Positions 17,085-25,508 of a stretch of 55,730 nt of DNA are shown piece after piece. The position numbers and the translations under genes were made by a program. Below the pieces are notes generated by a model. The model searched no databases and had not been told where the DNA came from. It saw nothing but the letters and a program-made list of their open reading frames with translations. The stretch comes from Syntrophales bacterium. Its GTDB lineage: Bacteria; Desulfobacterota; Syntrophia; Syntrophales; UBA2210. Location: positions 1 to 55,730 of the forward strand of contig JALOBE010000018.1 in NCBI GenBank assembly GCA_023228425.1, written 5' to 3'. Numbering within the stretch: position 1 is the first letter of the stretch; every line of letters starts with the position of its first letter.

Positions 17085-17972
17085 TTATTGCCCCGGGACA
17101 TAGCGTTTCGGCAGGGGAAGTTCCGACAATATGCTCATCACATGGGCACTCCTGTTCATGCTGCAGAAATGGAGTCCCGCCACACCGTTCAGCAACAGAT
17201 CCTCGCTCTGTCGAATGGTGAATTCGATACCGTATTTTTCAGCCTCCTCGGGCCTGTCAATGACGCCCATGAGGCTTTCATAATAGGATACCGGAATCCG
17301 TGCGTTGCTGAGTTCGGTTATCTTGGGAAGTTGTTTCGCGTTGAATATGGGGAAGAGGCCGGGAATAACGGGAACCCGGATACCCCGCCGCGCCGCCCGA
17401 TCACGGAATCGGTAGAAGACTTCGTTTTCAAAAAATATCTGGGTGACTATGAACTCCCCGCCGGCATCCACCTTTTTCCTGAGATAATCCAGGTCCGCCT
17501 CGGCAGAGACCGCTTCGATGTGAACCTCGGGATATCCGGCGACGCCGATCGAAAAATCGCCTTCGGATCTGATAAATTCAACCAGCTCATTCGCATGGCT
17601 GAAGCCACCCTCGGTTGTGACGAAGGTCTTGTCATCACCCGGAGGATCTCCTCGCAGGGCCATGATGTTTTCGATATTGTTGCGCTTGAACTGTCTCAGA
17701 ATGTCCGCGATGTCCGCGGCGGTAGCCTGAACGCAGGTTAGGTGAGCCAGCGTTTCGACCTTCATCTCGTTTTTGATTTTTGAAGCGATCTGTATTGTTG
17801 TATCGCGGGTTCCACCGCCTGCCCCGTAGGTTACAGAAATGAAATCGGGCGACCAGACGAGCAGTTCTTCAATGGTGCGGTACAGGCCGCTGACATTACC
17901 GTCCCGTTTCGGCGGGAACACTTCAAAGGAGAGGCTGAAAGTGTTCCGGTTCAGGATATCCTTAATTTTCAT
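17085..17972 (-). CDS. metF: methylenetetrahydrofolate reductase (MetF type)
   Basis: The 295-residue FAD protein reduces 5,10-methylene-THF to 5-methyl-THF, for methionine synthesis and possibly the methyl branch of the Wood-Ljungdahl pathway. Motifs: SLSFEVFPPKRDGN with the catalytic Glu, SVTYGAGGGTRDTT, LAHLTCVQATAADI, NIMALRGDPP, GVAGYPEVH and FIVTQIFFENE. These are diagnostic of MetF. The length is the usual 290-300. No zinc-ribbon MetV partner is adjacent. It is transcribed divergently from the amidase gene with 137 bases between them. Confidence 0.95.
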   Translation of the reverse strand: MKIKDILNRNTFSLSFEVFPPKRDGNVSGLYRTIEELLVWSPDFISVTYGAGGGTRDTTIQIASKIKNEMKVETLAHLTCVQATAADIADILRQFKRNNIENIMALRGDPPGDDKTFVTTEGGFSHANELVEFIRSEGDFSIGVAGYPEVHIEAVSAEADLDYLRKKVDAGGEFIVTQIFFENEVFYRFRDRAARRGIRVPVIPGLFPIFNAKQLPKITELSNARIPVSYYESLMGVIDRPEEAEKYGIEFTIRQSEDLLLNGVAGLHFCSMNRSAHVMSILSELPLPKRYVPGQ

Positions 17973-18109
17973 CGTGTTCCTCTCTCACAGGAATCAAAGG
18001 AACCAGCAAATGTCATCCTGCGGGGGAATTGTCAAATTGTTTTTCAGATTCTATTGTGATATCGATATGAAACTGGTACCATGCACTCTCAAAAACAGGT
18101 AGAAAGCGG

Positions 18110-20173
18110 ATGAAAAAAAATACCCTTTCATTGTGTGCGGCGGTCATGATCTGTTTTTCTCTGTCCCCGACCCCTGTTTTTGCACTCAGCGACATTATCA
18201 ACGTCCGGCACTGGACAGCTCCCGACAACACCAGAATTGTCATCGACACCGGTTCAGAGGCTCGTTATGACGTCCAGGAGAAGGATCAGAAACTTGTCAT
18301 AGACATTTTTCATTCGGAGCTGCTGCCCGATGTCGCCCTTGAATACCCTCTCAATGTGCCTGCCGTCAAGGGAATTCAGGTCGTTCCCCTGCCGGGAGAC
18401 ACCACCCGCGTTGAGGTGGCCCTCGGGGAGCAGGTTGTTGCGAAGGTCTTCACGCTCGGTCAAATCCTTGACAAGCCCCACCGGATTGTAATTGACGTCA
18501 GAATCCCCGAAGTGGAACAGAGGGAAGCCGATGAACGGATACGAATCGCCGACCTCGAAGCTAAAAGGATCGTTGTCATCGATCCCGGGCATGGTGGAGA
18601 AGATCCCGGTGCCATAGGGCGTCTTGGAACGCGTGAAAAAGACATCGTTCTCATGATTGCCCGGGAGCTGCGGACGATGCTTGCGGAACGCGGGTACCAG
18701 GTGTTTCTGACCCGCGACGGCGACTATTTCGTTTCCCTGGAACAGAGGGGCAGGATTGCCCGCCAGTACAATGCCGATCTTTTCATCAGCATCCATGCCG
18801 ACGCGGCGCCGGTTCGATCGGCCCGGGGATCATCGGTGTACTGCCTCTCGACCATAGGCGCGAGCAACGAAGCGGCGCGGCTCCTCGCGGCGAGCCAGAA
18901 TCTTTCCGACATTCTTGGCGGTGATCCCGGTACCGGAGGCAACGATGAAGCGGATCCCATCATCCTGAACATGCTGCAGACGGAATCTCTCAACCAGTCC
19001 CGTTCCTTCGGTTCCATAGCCCTTGCGAACCTCAAGCGGGCAAACGATCTCAAGTTCGCGACCGTCCAGGGAGCGCCTTTCCGCGTCCTCAAGCTTCCAG
19101 ACATAACATCAGTTCTGGTCGAAACGGCTTACCTGTCGAATTACCAGGAAGAACTCCTGCTTAAAAACACGGAGTTCCGAAAAGATATCGCCTGGGCCAT
19201 AGCCGCTTCCGTCACGGAATACCTGCCTAACCAGGTATCCGCTGAATTCAGGGAGCGTGACGTCCGGTACCGTCCCCAGTCCCCCTCCATCGTTCTCGCG
19301 CGGGAGGAAATCACATACACAGTCAGAAAAGGGGACCGGCTGGAGCGGATAGCGGTCGATCACGGGACCACCGTGCGGACGCTTATGGAAATGAACAACA
19401 TTCGTTCCCGCGACCGTATATACGTGGGCCAGCAGCTGAACATTCCCGGCGGGGGCTTAGCCGACGTTCCGGAACCGACTCCAGCGGTCTATACCGTGGA
19501 GGCGGGTGACACCCTGGAACGGGTGGCCAGGCGGTATGGTGTGTCCATGACGGATCTGGCAAGGATGAACAGCATCCGTTCGCATGACCTCATCTATGTC
19601 GGTCAGCGTCTCACTCTTAAGAGCGCCGCCTCGTCATCCACGGCATCCGCCGCTCCGGACCGTCCATCGACCCATGTCGTTGCCCGGGGTGACACACTGG
19701 AGCAGATATCACGCCGTTATGGCGTTTCCATGGGTGAGTTGATGCGTTTCAACAATATTCGTTCCCGTGACCGCATTTTCGTCGGTCAGCGTCTCACTCT
19801 TAAGAGCGCCGCCTCGTCGTCCAGGGCATCCGCCTCTCCGGACCGTCCATCGACCCATGTTATTGCCCGGGGCGATACGCTGGAGCGGATATCGCACCGC
19901 TACAGCGTGGCCGTGGATGACCTGGTTCACGCAAACAACCTCAAGTCACGAAACCATATCCAGGCAGGGCAGAAAATTATCATCCCCGCCGCAAGCGATA
20001 AAAACACCGGAAGCGTCCGAAAGCCTGAACAGCTCTACACCGTCAGCCGGGGAGACACGCTCGGGACCATCGCGAGACGGTTTGGCACCAGTATAGAAAC
20101 GCTGATGGCTGCCAACAGTCTTGAATCTCGTGACCGGATATTCGCGGGGCAACAAATTACAATCCCGAGATGA
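18110..20173 (+). CDS. N-acetylmuramoyl-L-alanine amidase with AMIN domain and five LysM repeats
   Basis: The 687-residue exported protein starts with a signal peptide (MKKNTLSLCAAVMICFSLSP). An AMIN domain follows (about 30-140). Next is an Amidase_3 zinc domain (about 165-375; VVIDPGHGGEDPGAIG, ISIHADAA, VLVETAYLSN supplying His/Glu ligands and the catalytic Glu). Five LysM repeats run from about 400 to the end, each with a GDTLE-type core and IxxGQxLxIP end. It cleaves the amide between MurNAc and the stem peptide during cell separation. The usual AmiC-like proteins carry fewer LysM units. DNA of repeats 2-3 and 3-4 is nearly identical over about 95 bases, which indicates recent duplication. 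Confidence 0.95.
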   Translation: MKKNTLSLCAAVMICFSLSPTPVFALSDIINVRHWTAPDNTRIVIDTGSEARYDVQEKDQKLVIDIFHSELLPDVALEYPLNVPAVKGIQVVPLPGDTTRVEVALGEQVVAKVFTLGQILDKPHRIVIDVRIPEVEQREADERIRIADLEAKRIVVIDPGHGGEDPGAIGRLGTREKDIVLMIARELRTMLAERGYQVFLTRDGDYFVSLEQRGRIARQYNADLFISIHADAAPVRSARGSSVYCLSTIGASNEAARLLAASQNLSDILGGDPGTGGNDEADPIILNMLQTESLNQSRSFGSIALANLKRANDLKFATVQGAPFRVLKLPDITSVLVETAYLSNYQEELLLKNTEFRKDIAWAIAASVTEYLPNQVSAEFRERDVRYRPQSPSIVLAREEITYTVRKGDRLERIAVDHGTTVRTLMEMNNIRSRDRIYVGQQLNIPGGGLADVPEPTPAVYTVEAGDTLERVARRYGVSMTDLARMNSIRSHDLIYVGQRLTLKSAASSSTASAAPDRPSTHVVARGDTLEQISRRYGVSMGELMRFNNIRSRDRIFVGQRLTLKSAASSSRASASPDRPSTHVIARGDTLERISHRYSVAVDDLVHANNLKSRNHIQAGQKIIIPAASDKNTGSVRKPEQLYTVSRGDTLGTIARRFGTSIETLMAANSLESRDRIFAGQQITIPR
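19601..19878 (+). repeat. near-identical direct repeat inside the amidase LysM region
   Basis: The stretch from 19601 to 19695 recurs at 19784 to 19878 with an exact period of 183 bases (61 codons). It covers the end of one LysM unit, the Ser/Ala-rich linker and the start of the next. Only a few substitutions separate the copies, so the array probably expanded recently by unequal recombination. Confidence 0.8.
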
Positions 20174-20644
20174 TCATCGCTGTCGGCCTTTTTTTCAGGA
20201 GACGCGGGATTGGGGTGATCACCGCCAAAATACCGGGGCAGTCACCGGTGTTGATGATTACTGTTCACCGATACATGCTCTGCCGAAGGCTTCGAAAGAA
20301 AAGGTGCCGCATGGTAGTTGAAATAATGAGAATCCTGCCTCAAGCCCTGTCGGAGCTGTATCAGGATCGGCGGTTGGAGCCGGCTGCAGGAGGGGACTAA
20401 AGACCTGTGAAAAACTATCGATTTTGTGATCTTGACTTCAAGCAGCCCCTGCGGGAGAATCGGTGATCTAGGAGCCGTGGCGGCGGACAACCTCCGCTGG
20501 TGGCTGCGGCGGGAGCGGCGGCCATACTGAAGGCGAAACTGGACGATCCCGGGTCCGATATCAGAGAATTCTTCGGCTACTTCCGGAATCAGGCTGGAAC
20601 GGGGAATCAGGACGGTCGGGAAATCTGAAAAAGAGGACGCTGCT
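20174..20644. other. interval between amidase and HTH regulator; possible relics
   Basis: No convincing gene. A degenerate left end of repeat family 1 is visible at about 20402-20436 (AGACCTGTGAAAAACTATCGA). A plus-strand frame from about 20465 to 20628 (PPLVAAAGAAAILKAKLDDP..., then REFFGYFRNQ) has protein-like texture and ends just before the regulator. It lacks a start, so it may be the 3' end of a lost gene. A second open frame, 20170-20400, has no features. Confidence 0.4.
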
Positions 20645-21523
20645 ATGAACGAAATGCTTACGACCAAAGAACTGTCAGAGATGCTTCGGCTCAATGAAAA
20701 GAAGGTGTACCAGCTCGTTCGCGACGGTAATGTTCCGCGGGTGCGCATAGCCGGCAAATGGCTCTTTCCTCGTAATCACATAACGCGGTGGATCGACGAA
20801 AACGTTGAGCGTGAACGGGATATTTCCATTGCCGGCAGCGACGATGTTCTCCTGTCGAGGCTGCTCGCCAGGTACTCCCGGGAAAATCTCCCCGAAGCAC
20901 TGGCCTTCTATGCCCCCGTAGGAAGCATCGCCGGTATTCATGCCCTGGTGCAGGGCAAGTGCCAAGCCTGCTGCGCGCACATCCTGGACCTGGAAACGGG
21001 TGAATACAACATCCCCTACGTCAAGCGCCACCTGGGCGACCATCACCTGAGCGTCATTGCGCTCTGGCGCAGGAAGCAGGGTCTTATCGTCAAGGCGGGC
21101 AATCCCAAGGGTATAAAGGGCATCAGGGACCTGGCAGCGGAAGATGTCCGCTTCGTCGGTCGGAATAAAGAATCGGGAACCGCGGTGCTTTTTGAATATC
21201 TCGTTCGACAAGAGGGACTCAACGACAATAACCGTCCCCGGAATACGGGTACTGTCGACAGCCACATGGAAACGGCCATGACGGTCTTTTTTGAAGAGGC
21301 CGACTGTGGTCTCGGCATTGAGTATGTGACACACCCCCTGGGTCTCGAATTCATTCCCCTCAAGGACGAGCGGTTTGATCTTGTCATTCCCGGAGAGCTG
21401 GTGGCGACGGCGCCCATGAAGCGTTTCATCGAATTTCTCGAGCCGTCATCCCTGTCGAAGCTGACACGGAACATTCCCGGATACGATGTGCGGGAGGCCG
21501 GGAAAATCATATATTCTCAGTAA
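20645..21523 (+). CDS. HTH (excisionase/MerR-like) regulator fused to a periplasmic-binding-protein-like domain
   Basis: The 292-residue protein starts with a DNA-binding helix-turn-helix of the excisionase family (MLTTKELSEMLRLNEKKVYQ, WLFPRNHITRWIDENV, residues 4-60). After a linker comes a PBP_like domain (about 85-280; GSIAGIHALVQGKCQACCAH, GIKGIRDLAAEDVRFVGRNK, SGTAVLFEYL). The same pairing occurs in regulators linked to molybdate or tungstate and molybdopterin genes (COG1910-type). The PBP-like domain would bind a small anion or ligand and adjust promoter binding. The window's AOR, Fdh and mobB genes make a Mo/W-sensing role attractive, but that is inference. The ribosome site is GAGGACGC. 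Confidence 0.85.
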   Translation: MNEMLTTKELSEMLRLNEKKVYQLVRDGNVPRVRIAGKWLFPRNHITRWIDENVERERDISIAGSDDVLLSRLLARYSRENLPEALAFYAPVGSIAGIHALVQGKCQACCAHILDLETGEYNIPYVKRHLGDHHLSVIALWRRKQGLIVKAGNPKGIKGIRDLAAEDVRFVGRNKESGTAVLFEYLVRQEGLNDNNRPRNTGTVDSHMETAMTVFFEEADCGLGIEYVTHPLGLEFIPLKDERFDLVIPGELVATAPMKRFIEFLEPSSLSKLTRNIPGYDVREAGKIIYSQ

Positions 21524-21576
21524 TCCAACGCATGCCGTGAGGTGCGATGCCTCTTTGCCTGGCCTGTGGCGGGAGT

Positions 21577-21648
21577 TTATCCGTACCTGAACTTCATGAT
21601 CACCACGTACAGGGCCAGGGACAGACCGACAATCGTTGCGGCCTCCAT
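21577..21648 (-). CDS. possible 23-residue single-membrane-segment peptide downstream of manC
   Basis: Three bases after the manC stop codon, an ATG opens a 23-codon frame (MEAATIVGLSLALYVVIMKF then RYG). The product is one hydrophobic helix with a basic C-terminus, a common form of small membrane protein or transporter accessory peptide. A GGTTTCTCTAG stretch precedes the start with no strong ribosome site, so reinitiation after manC would be needed. Seen in the sequence only; function unknown. Confidence 0.35.
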   Translation of the reverse strand: MEAATIVGLSLALYVVIMKFRYG

Positions 21649-21651
21649 ATG

Positions 21652-22725
21652 CTAGAGAAACCTCTTCAGGTCATTGTGTTCCAGGTGGTCCACCACCTTC
21701 CTCACGTCCTGGGATTTCCCGCGCTTCAACACCAGGATAGCGTCATCCTGTTCTACGACCACGATATCCTCCACCCCGACGAGGGCGATCAGTTTTCCCC
21801 TTCCCAGGACAAGCGCGTTGTTTGTGTCGACGGCCACGACGGTCCCCCGAAGCACATTTCCCCGTTCATCTTTCGGCGCCAGTTCGGCCAGGGCGTCCCA
21901 GCTTCCCAGATCGTTCCAGCCGAAATCCCCGGTGACGATCAGAACGTTCGGTGTTTTTTCCATGACACCGTAGTCGATGGATACGGGGCTGATCCGTTCG
22001 TAAGCGGCTCGAATAGCAGCGGCTTCGCCGTCTGTGCCCAAGGTGGGTTCCAGAGCCAGGAGCTCGCCGTACAAGTCGGGAAGGTTCCCGGCGATGGCAT
22101 CCATGATGACCGGTATCGTCCAGACGAAGATACCGCTGTTCCAGTAAAAAGTCCCTTTTTCGAGAAACGAGCGGGCAGTCTCTGCATCGGGTTTTTCCCT
22201 GAAGGCGGCGACCCGGTAAATATCAGCGTCCGTGGAGAGGGCTGCCGGTTCACCGCGCTCGATGTAGCCGAAGCCCGTTTCCGGCAAGCTCGGTCTGATA
22301 CCGATGGTCACCAGGGAGGGCTCCGCCGCCGCCGCCGCCGCCGCCCGGGTGATCACGCCCCGGAACGCGTCTTCATTGGTCACCGCGTGGTCCGCGGGAA
22401 GCACGACCATGATCCCCCGGGGATTCTTTTTCCTGATGAAAAGGGCGGCCAGCCCGATGCAGGGAGCCGTGTTTCTGCCCAAGGGTTCAGCAATGATATT
22501 TTCAGCCGGCAGTTCAGGAAGGTGCCGGCAGGTTTCCTCCCGGCAGACCTCGCCGGTAACAACGATGATATGTTCCGGGGGGATCAGGGGGAGAATCCGG
22601 TCAACTGTTTGTTGCAACAGAGATTTCTCGCCCGTTATGGCCAGGAACTGTTTGGGTCGTGTCTCTCTGCTGGCGGGCCAGAAACGGGTTCCCCGTCCCC
22701 CCGCCATGATAACTGCGTGCAGCAT
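21652..22725 (-). CDS. manC: mannose-1-phosphate guanylyltransferase
   Basis: The 357-residue enzyme makes GDP-mannose from mannose-1-phosphate and GTP for surface polysaccharides. Diagnostic motifs: AVIMAGGRGTRFWPASRETRPKQF nucleotide-binding start (residues 4-27), EPLGRNTAPCIGLAA, VVLPADHAV, FGYIERG, FREKPD, WNSGIFVW, DYGVMEK and DLGSWDAL. It is the short form without the C-terminal phosphomannose isomerase domain. An in-frame (GCC)n run codes for seven alanines near residue 132, a site prone to slippage. It lies 12 bases downstream of the CoA-transferase gene on the same strand. Confidence 0.95.
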   Translation of the reverse strand: MLHAVIMAGGRGTRFWPASRETRPKQFLAITGEKSLLQQTVDRILPLIPPEHIIVVTGEVCREETCRHLPELPAENIIAEPLGRNTAPCIGLAALFIRKKNPRGIMVVLPADHAVTNEDAFRGVITRAAAAAAAEPSLVTIGIRPSLPETGFGYIERGEPAALSTDADIYRVAAFREKPDAETARSFLEKGTFYWNSGIFVWTIPVIMDAIAGNLPDLYGELLALEPTLGTDGEAAAIRAAYERISPVSIDYGVMEKTPNVLIVTGDFGWNDLGSWDALAELAPKDERGNVLRGTVVAVDTNNALVLGRGKLIALVGVEDIVVVEQDDAILVLKRGKSQDVRKVVDHLEHNDLKRFL

Positions 22726-22737
22726 GGGCCTTGTTCC

Positions 22738-24633
22738 TCACGAGCCGTCGTTTTTTGACGGGACTTCCCCTCTCTCCGTGGTGAAGGGTATGGTGACTTC
22801 ATAAACACCGGACTTGACAACGGCGTGCATGGGGTACCGGGATTTTTCAAAGACCTTGAGCATAGGCTTGTTTTCCGTCAGCACATCGGCCTTGAAGCCC
22901 CTTATGCCTTGCTTGATTGCCGTGTTGATGAGCAAGTCCAGCAGATAGGCGGCAATCCCCATGCCGACATACTGTTCATCGACAACGATGGCCATTTCGG
23001 CATAGGAACTGTTCTGCAGATGGGCATAGCGTCCCTCGGCAATGATACGCTCCACTCCTTCTTCCACGATAATGCCCACGATGGACATGACATCGCGGTA
23101 ATCGATATTGACATATTCCTGCATCTGCATATGGGGCATCGTTTTCAGGGGTGTGAAGTACCGGTAATAGACGGACTGGTCGGAGAACCGATAAAACAGC
23201 TTGCGCATGTCATCTTCGTCGGAAGGTTTTATGGGACGGAACCATACGGAAAGTCTGTCTTTGAAGGTGTGGCGGAAGGAGATTTCATGGGGGTAACAGT
23301 GGCCCGACTCCGTCAGGTAAATCTGATCCCTGTACAATATGTTGGCCTCCTTCGCCGCTTCCACCAGGCTTTGCCGGTCATCGGGGTGGGCTATGTCGAT
23401 CAGCGCGAGGGCCCGTTCCCGCTGGGTCCGCCCGCGCATGGAGGCGATTCCGAATTCGGTGATGACAAGATCCAGTGATTCCTGGTTTGTAAACTGGTTG
23501 GGATATTCCTTTGCCGACAGGATGATATTAGGAGTACCGAACCGGTTGCGGCTCGGAAGGGCGAATATGGCACGTCCGCCCGGGGAAAGGGCAACACCCA
23601 TGAACACTGAGTGTACTTCGCCGGGATCCAGGGTCACGTTCTGTTTTCCCACCTGCAGGGCTACGATGCCCGTCAGGTCGATTTTCCGCGCCGGCAGGAT
23701 CTTGACGTATTTCTCGAGACTGCCCATGATAAGAGGGTCCATTATCGTGTCCACACCCTGGAATTCAATGGTGGGGTTCCCGTCAAGCCATCGATACAAC
23801 TCCTTCGTGCCCTGGGCATAAGAGATGACACTCTTGTTTGTGAAAAACCGTTTTCCTCTGTTTGACACGGCACCGCTTTCGATAAGCTCCATGAGGGCAT
23901 CCGTCATGATGAGGGAGTGAATGGACAGGTCTTTCTTCCGTGACAGCGGTTCCACGAGGGCTTCGAAAAGGGGGCCGAAGGTGTAGCCGATGCAGCTTCC
24001 GTCCTCCACCATGGAGGCAACGTTCAGGGCAAGGTCTCTATACACTTCCGTGACAGGCCAGCGGGGGAAGTACAGAGGCGGTTCCGTGGCTTCAATCAGG
24101 TAGTCGAATGTGTCTATGTGAACAAAGGTGTTCCCCATGGTGTAGGGAATGTCCCGACTGATTTCCCCGACAACCAGAGTCGACCGCTCCATGGCCTGAC
24201 GGGAGGCATCGGCGACGGCGCCGAGACTTACGTACCCGCGCTTGTCCGGAGGGGTGATCTGGACGAAAGTGGCATTCACATCAATAATCCCCGCGCTGAT
24301 CAGGCGGGGGACCCGGGACGATATCGTGGGAATATAATCGACCCGCCCCTGGCGGATGGCATCGCTTGCAACGTAGCCCGAAAAAAAGGTTTTCAGGCGA
24401 TACTTGTAATCCTGGTCCTGGTCCCGGGGGAGTGCGTCTCCCAAGCTTATCAACTGTATTAATTCGAGATCCCTGAGGTTTCTCGCCTTTGAGCTCAGTA
24501 TGGCCTTGATGAGGGTCCGCGGCTCCGCCGCGCCGGTTCCCAGGAATATTTTCATCCCCGGATCGATGTTATCAATAATTTTTTCGGGAGAAACCACGGC
24601 GTTTCTCCAAGTGTCAATGGAAATTTCAGGCAT
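22738..24633 (-). CDS. acetyl-CoA hydrolase/transferase fused to a GNAT acetyltransferase domain
   Basis: The 631-residue protein has an acetyl-CoA hydrolase/4-hydroxybutyrate CoA-transferase part (about 1-440). It includes FVQITPPDKRGYVSLG, the adjacent-to-active-site VGEISRDIPYTMGN, and the C-terminal ITEFGIASMRGRTQRERA. A GNAT domain follows (about 460-610; RPIKPSDEDDMRKLFYRFSD, EMAIVVDEQYVGMGIAAYLL with the acetyl-CoA loop). CoA-transferases exchange acyl groups between acetate and other acids. The fused GNAT may acetylate lysines for feedback control, as known for some acyl-CoA synthetases and transferases. The fusion is seen; the regulation idea is inferred. Confidence 0.9.
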   Translation of the reverse strand: MPEISIDTWRNAVVSPEKIIDNIDPGMKIFLGTGAAEPRTLIKAILSSKARNLRDLELIQLISLGDALPRDQDQDYKYRLKTFFSGYVASDAIRQGRVDYIPTISSRVPRLISAGIIDVNATFVQITPPDKRGYVSLGAVADASRQAMERSTLVVGEISRDIPYTMGNTFVHIDTFDYLIEATEPPLYFPRWPVTEVYRDLALNVASMVEDGSCIGYTFGPLFEALVEPLSRKKDLSIHSLIMTDALMELIESGAVSNRGKRFFTNKSVISYAQGTKELYRWLDGNPTIEFQGVDTIMDPLIMGSLEKYVKILPARKIDLTGIVALQVGKQNVTLDPGEVHSVFMGVALSPGGRAIFALPSRNRFGTPNIILSAKEYPNQFTNQESLDLVITEFGIASMRGRTQRERALALIDIAHPDDRQSLVEAAKEANILYRDQIYLTESGHCYPHEISFRHTFKDRLSVWFRPIKPSDEDDMRKLFYRFSDQSVYYRYFTPLKTMPHMQMQEYVNIDYRDVMSIVGIIVEEGVERIIAEGRYAHLQNSSYAEMAIVVDEQYVGMGIAAYLLDLLINTAIKQGIRGFKADVLTENKPMLKVFEKSRYPMHAVVKSGVYEVTIPFTTERGEVPSKNDGS

Positions 24634-24688
24634 GGCTCCATACCCCGGCCCTACGCAAACCCTTGTACGATATCAGGAATCATTACTG

Positions 24689-24817
24689 ACGGCTTCGTAC
24701 AATGAGTACCGGATGTTTGATTGCGTTCCGGCCTTCGTCACTGTGTCGTACCTCACAGCACGCCTCATTCCTCAGGATGTGGGCGCCGTTCCTCAAGGAG
24801 CTTTTTGCACGTTCATC
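24689..24817. repeat. repeat family 2 copy, degenerate
   Basis: GACGGCTTCGTACAATG at the left and GAGCTTTTTGCACGTTCATC at the right are the mutated termini of the GATGGCTTCGTAAAAAG element. The core has the family blocks CTTCGTCACTG.GTCGTACCTC and CCTCATTCCTCAGGAT. It lies just upstream of the phaJ-like promoter. Confidence 0.7.
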
Positions 24818-24830
24818 ACCACTGTAAGTA

Positions 24831-24915
24831 TTGCAGCTTCAAGTTGCAAGAAAAAAGGAAAGACAGTATCCCCGAAGTCGTCGTTCTTGACACAGAAAGG
24901 TTCTTGGCGTAGACT
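24831..24915 (+). promoter_or_regulatory. sigma70-type promoter of the phaJ-like gene with upstream TTGCAA motifs
   Basis: TTGACA (24887-24892) and TAGACT (24910-24915) are separated by exactly 17 bases, a near-consensus housekeeping promoter. It lies 45 bases before the start codon. TTGCAG (24831) and TTGCAA (24844) occur upstream; the TTGCAA motif recurs at other PHA promoters in this window and may be bound by PhaR. Confidence 0.6.
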
Positions 24916-24959
24916 GCCCCAACAAAAAACAGGATTCAGAATGTGGGGAGGAGCATCCT

Positions 24960-25394
24960 ATGGACCTTATCGGAATACCCGTCGACCGTATCAGGGCAGG
25001 GGATCAAGCCAGGATTCAGAAAACCATAACCGATGCGGATATCATCCTTTTTGCCGGTGTGTCCACGGACCAGAACCCCGCGCACATTAATGAGGAATAC
25101 GCCAAAACGACCATGTTCAAGAAAAGAATCGCCCATGGCGCCTTGAGTTCGAGCCTGGTCTCGGCGGTCCTCGGAATGAAGCTTCCGGGTGCGGGAACCA
25201 TTTACATCAGTCAGTTCTCAAAGTTTACGGCACCCGTCTATATAGGCGACACCATCACGGCCGTTGTGGAGGCGAAGGAAGTCATAACCGAAAAAAATCG
25301 CGTGATCTTTCGAACCTGGTGCGAAAATCAGAATGGAACAATGGTGATGGATGGAGAAGCGGTGGTCATGCCACCAAGGCCTGAAAAACACTAG
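24960..25394 (+). CDS. MaoC-like (R)-specific enoyl-CoA hydratase
   Basis: The 144-residue hot-dog-fold protein has the hydratase 2 signature: FAGVSTDQNPAHINEEYAKT supplies the catalytic Asp and His (about residues 36-43), followed by RIAHGALSSSLVSAVLG and ISQFSKFTAPVYIGDTI. PhaJ-type enzymes hydrate crotonyl-CoA and similar 2-enoyl-CoAs to (R)-3-hydroxyacyl-CoA, the monomer for PHA. The PHA genes begin directly downstream, which supports a PhaJ role. The ATG follows GGAGGAGCATCCT. A terminator-like hairpin follows the stop codon. Confidence 0.92.
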   Translation: MDLIGIPVDRIRAGDQARIQKTITDADIILFAGVSTDQNPAHINEEYAKTTMFKKRIAHGALSSSLVSAVLGMKLPGAGTIYISQFSKFTAPVYIGDTITAVVEAKEVITEKNRVIFRTWCENQNGTMVMDGEAVVMPPRPEKH

Positions 25395-25400
25395 AGTAAG

Positions 25401-25435
25401 GAAAGAAGGGGAGCCTCGCTCCCTTTCTTTTTTCT
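25401..25435 (+). terminator. Rho-independent terminator after the phaJ-like gene
   Basis: An A-rich arm plus GGGAGC, then the loop CTC, then GCTCCC and TTTCTTTTTTCTT form a GC stem followed by a T-rich tract, starting 7 bases after the stop codon. Confidence 0.65.
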
Positions 25436-25508
25436 TCCAACCCGATACAGGCGGTCCGAAGCAGTAATCTCCCCTGAATACATGATGTGAGAACACAGGA
25501 GCAGGTGT

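Noticed and set aside
22320..22346. GCC trinucleotide run suspected as a phase-variation tract
   Set aside because: The unit is three bases, so length change keeps the manC frame; it only alters an alanine run.
21547..22758. 403-codon open frame on the plus strand opposite manC
   Set aside because: manC on the other strand has all family motifs; the plus frame has no recognisable domain and mirrors GC-rich codon structure.
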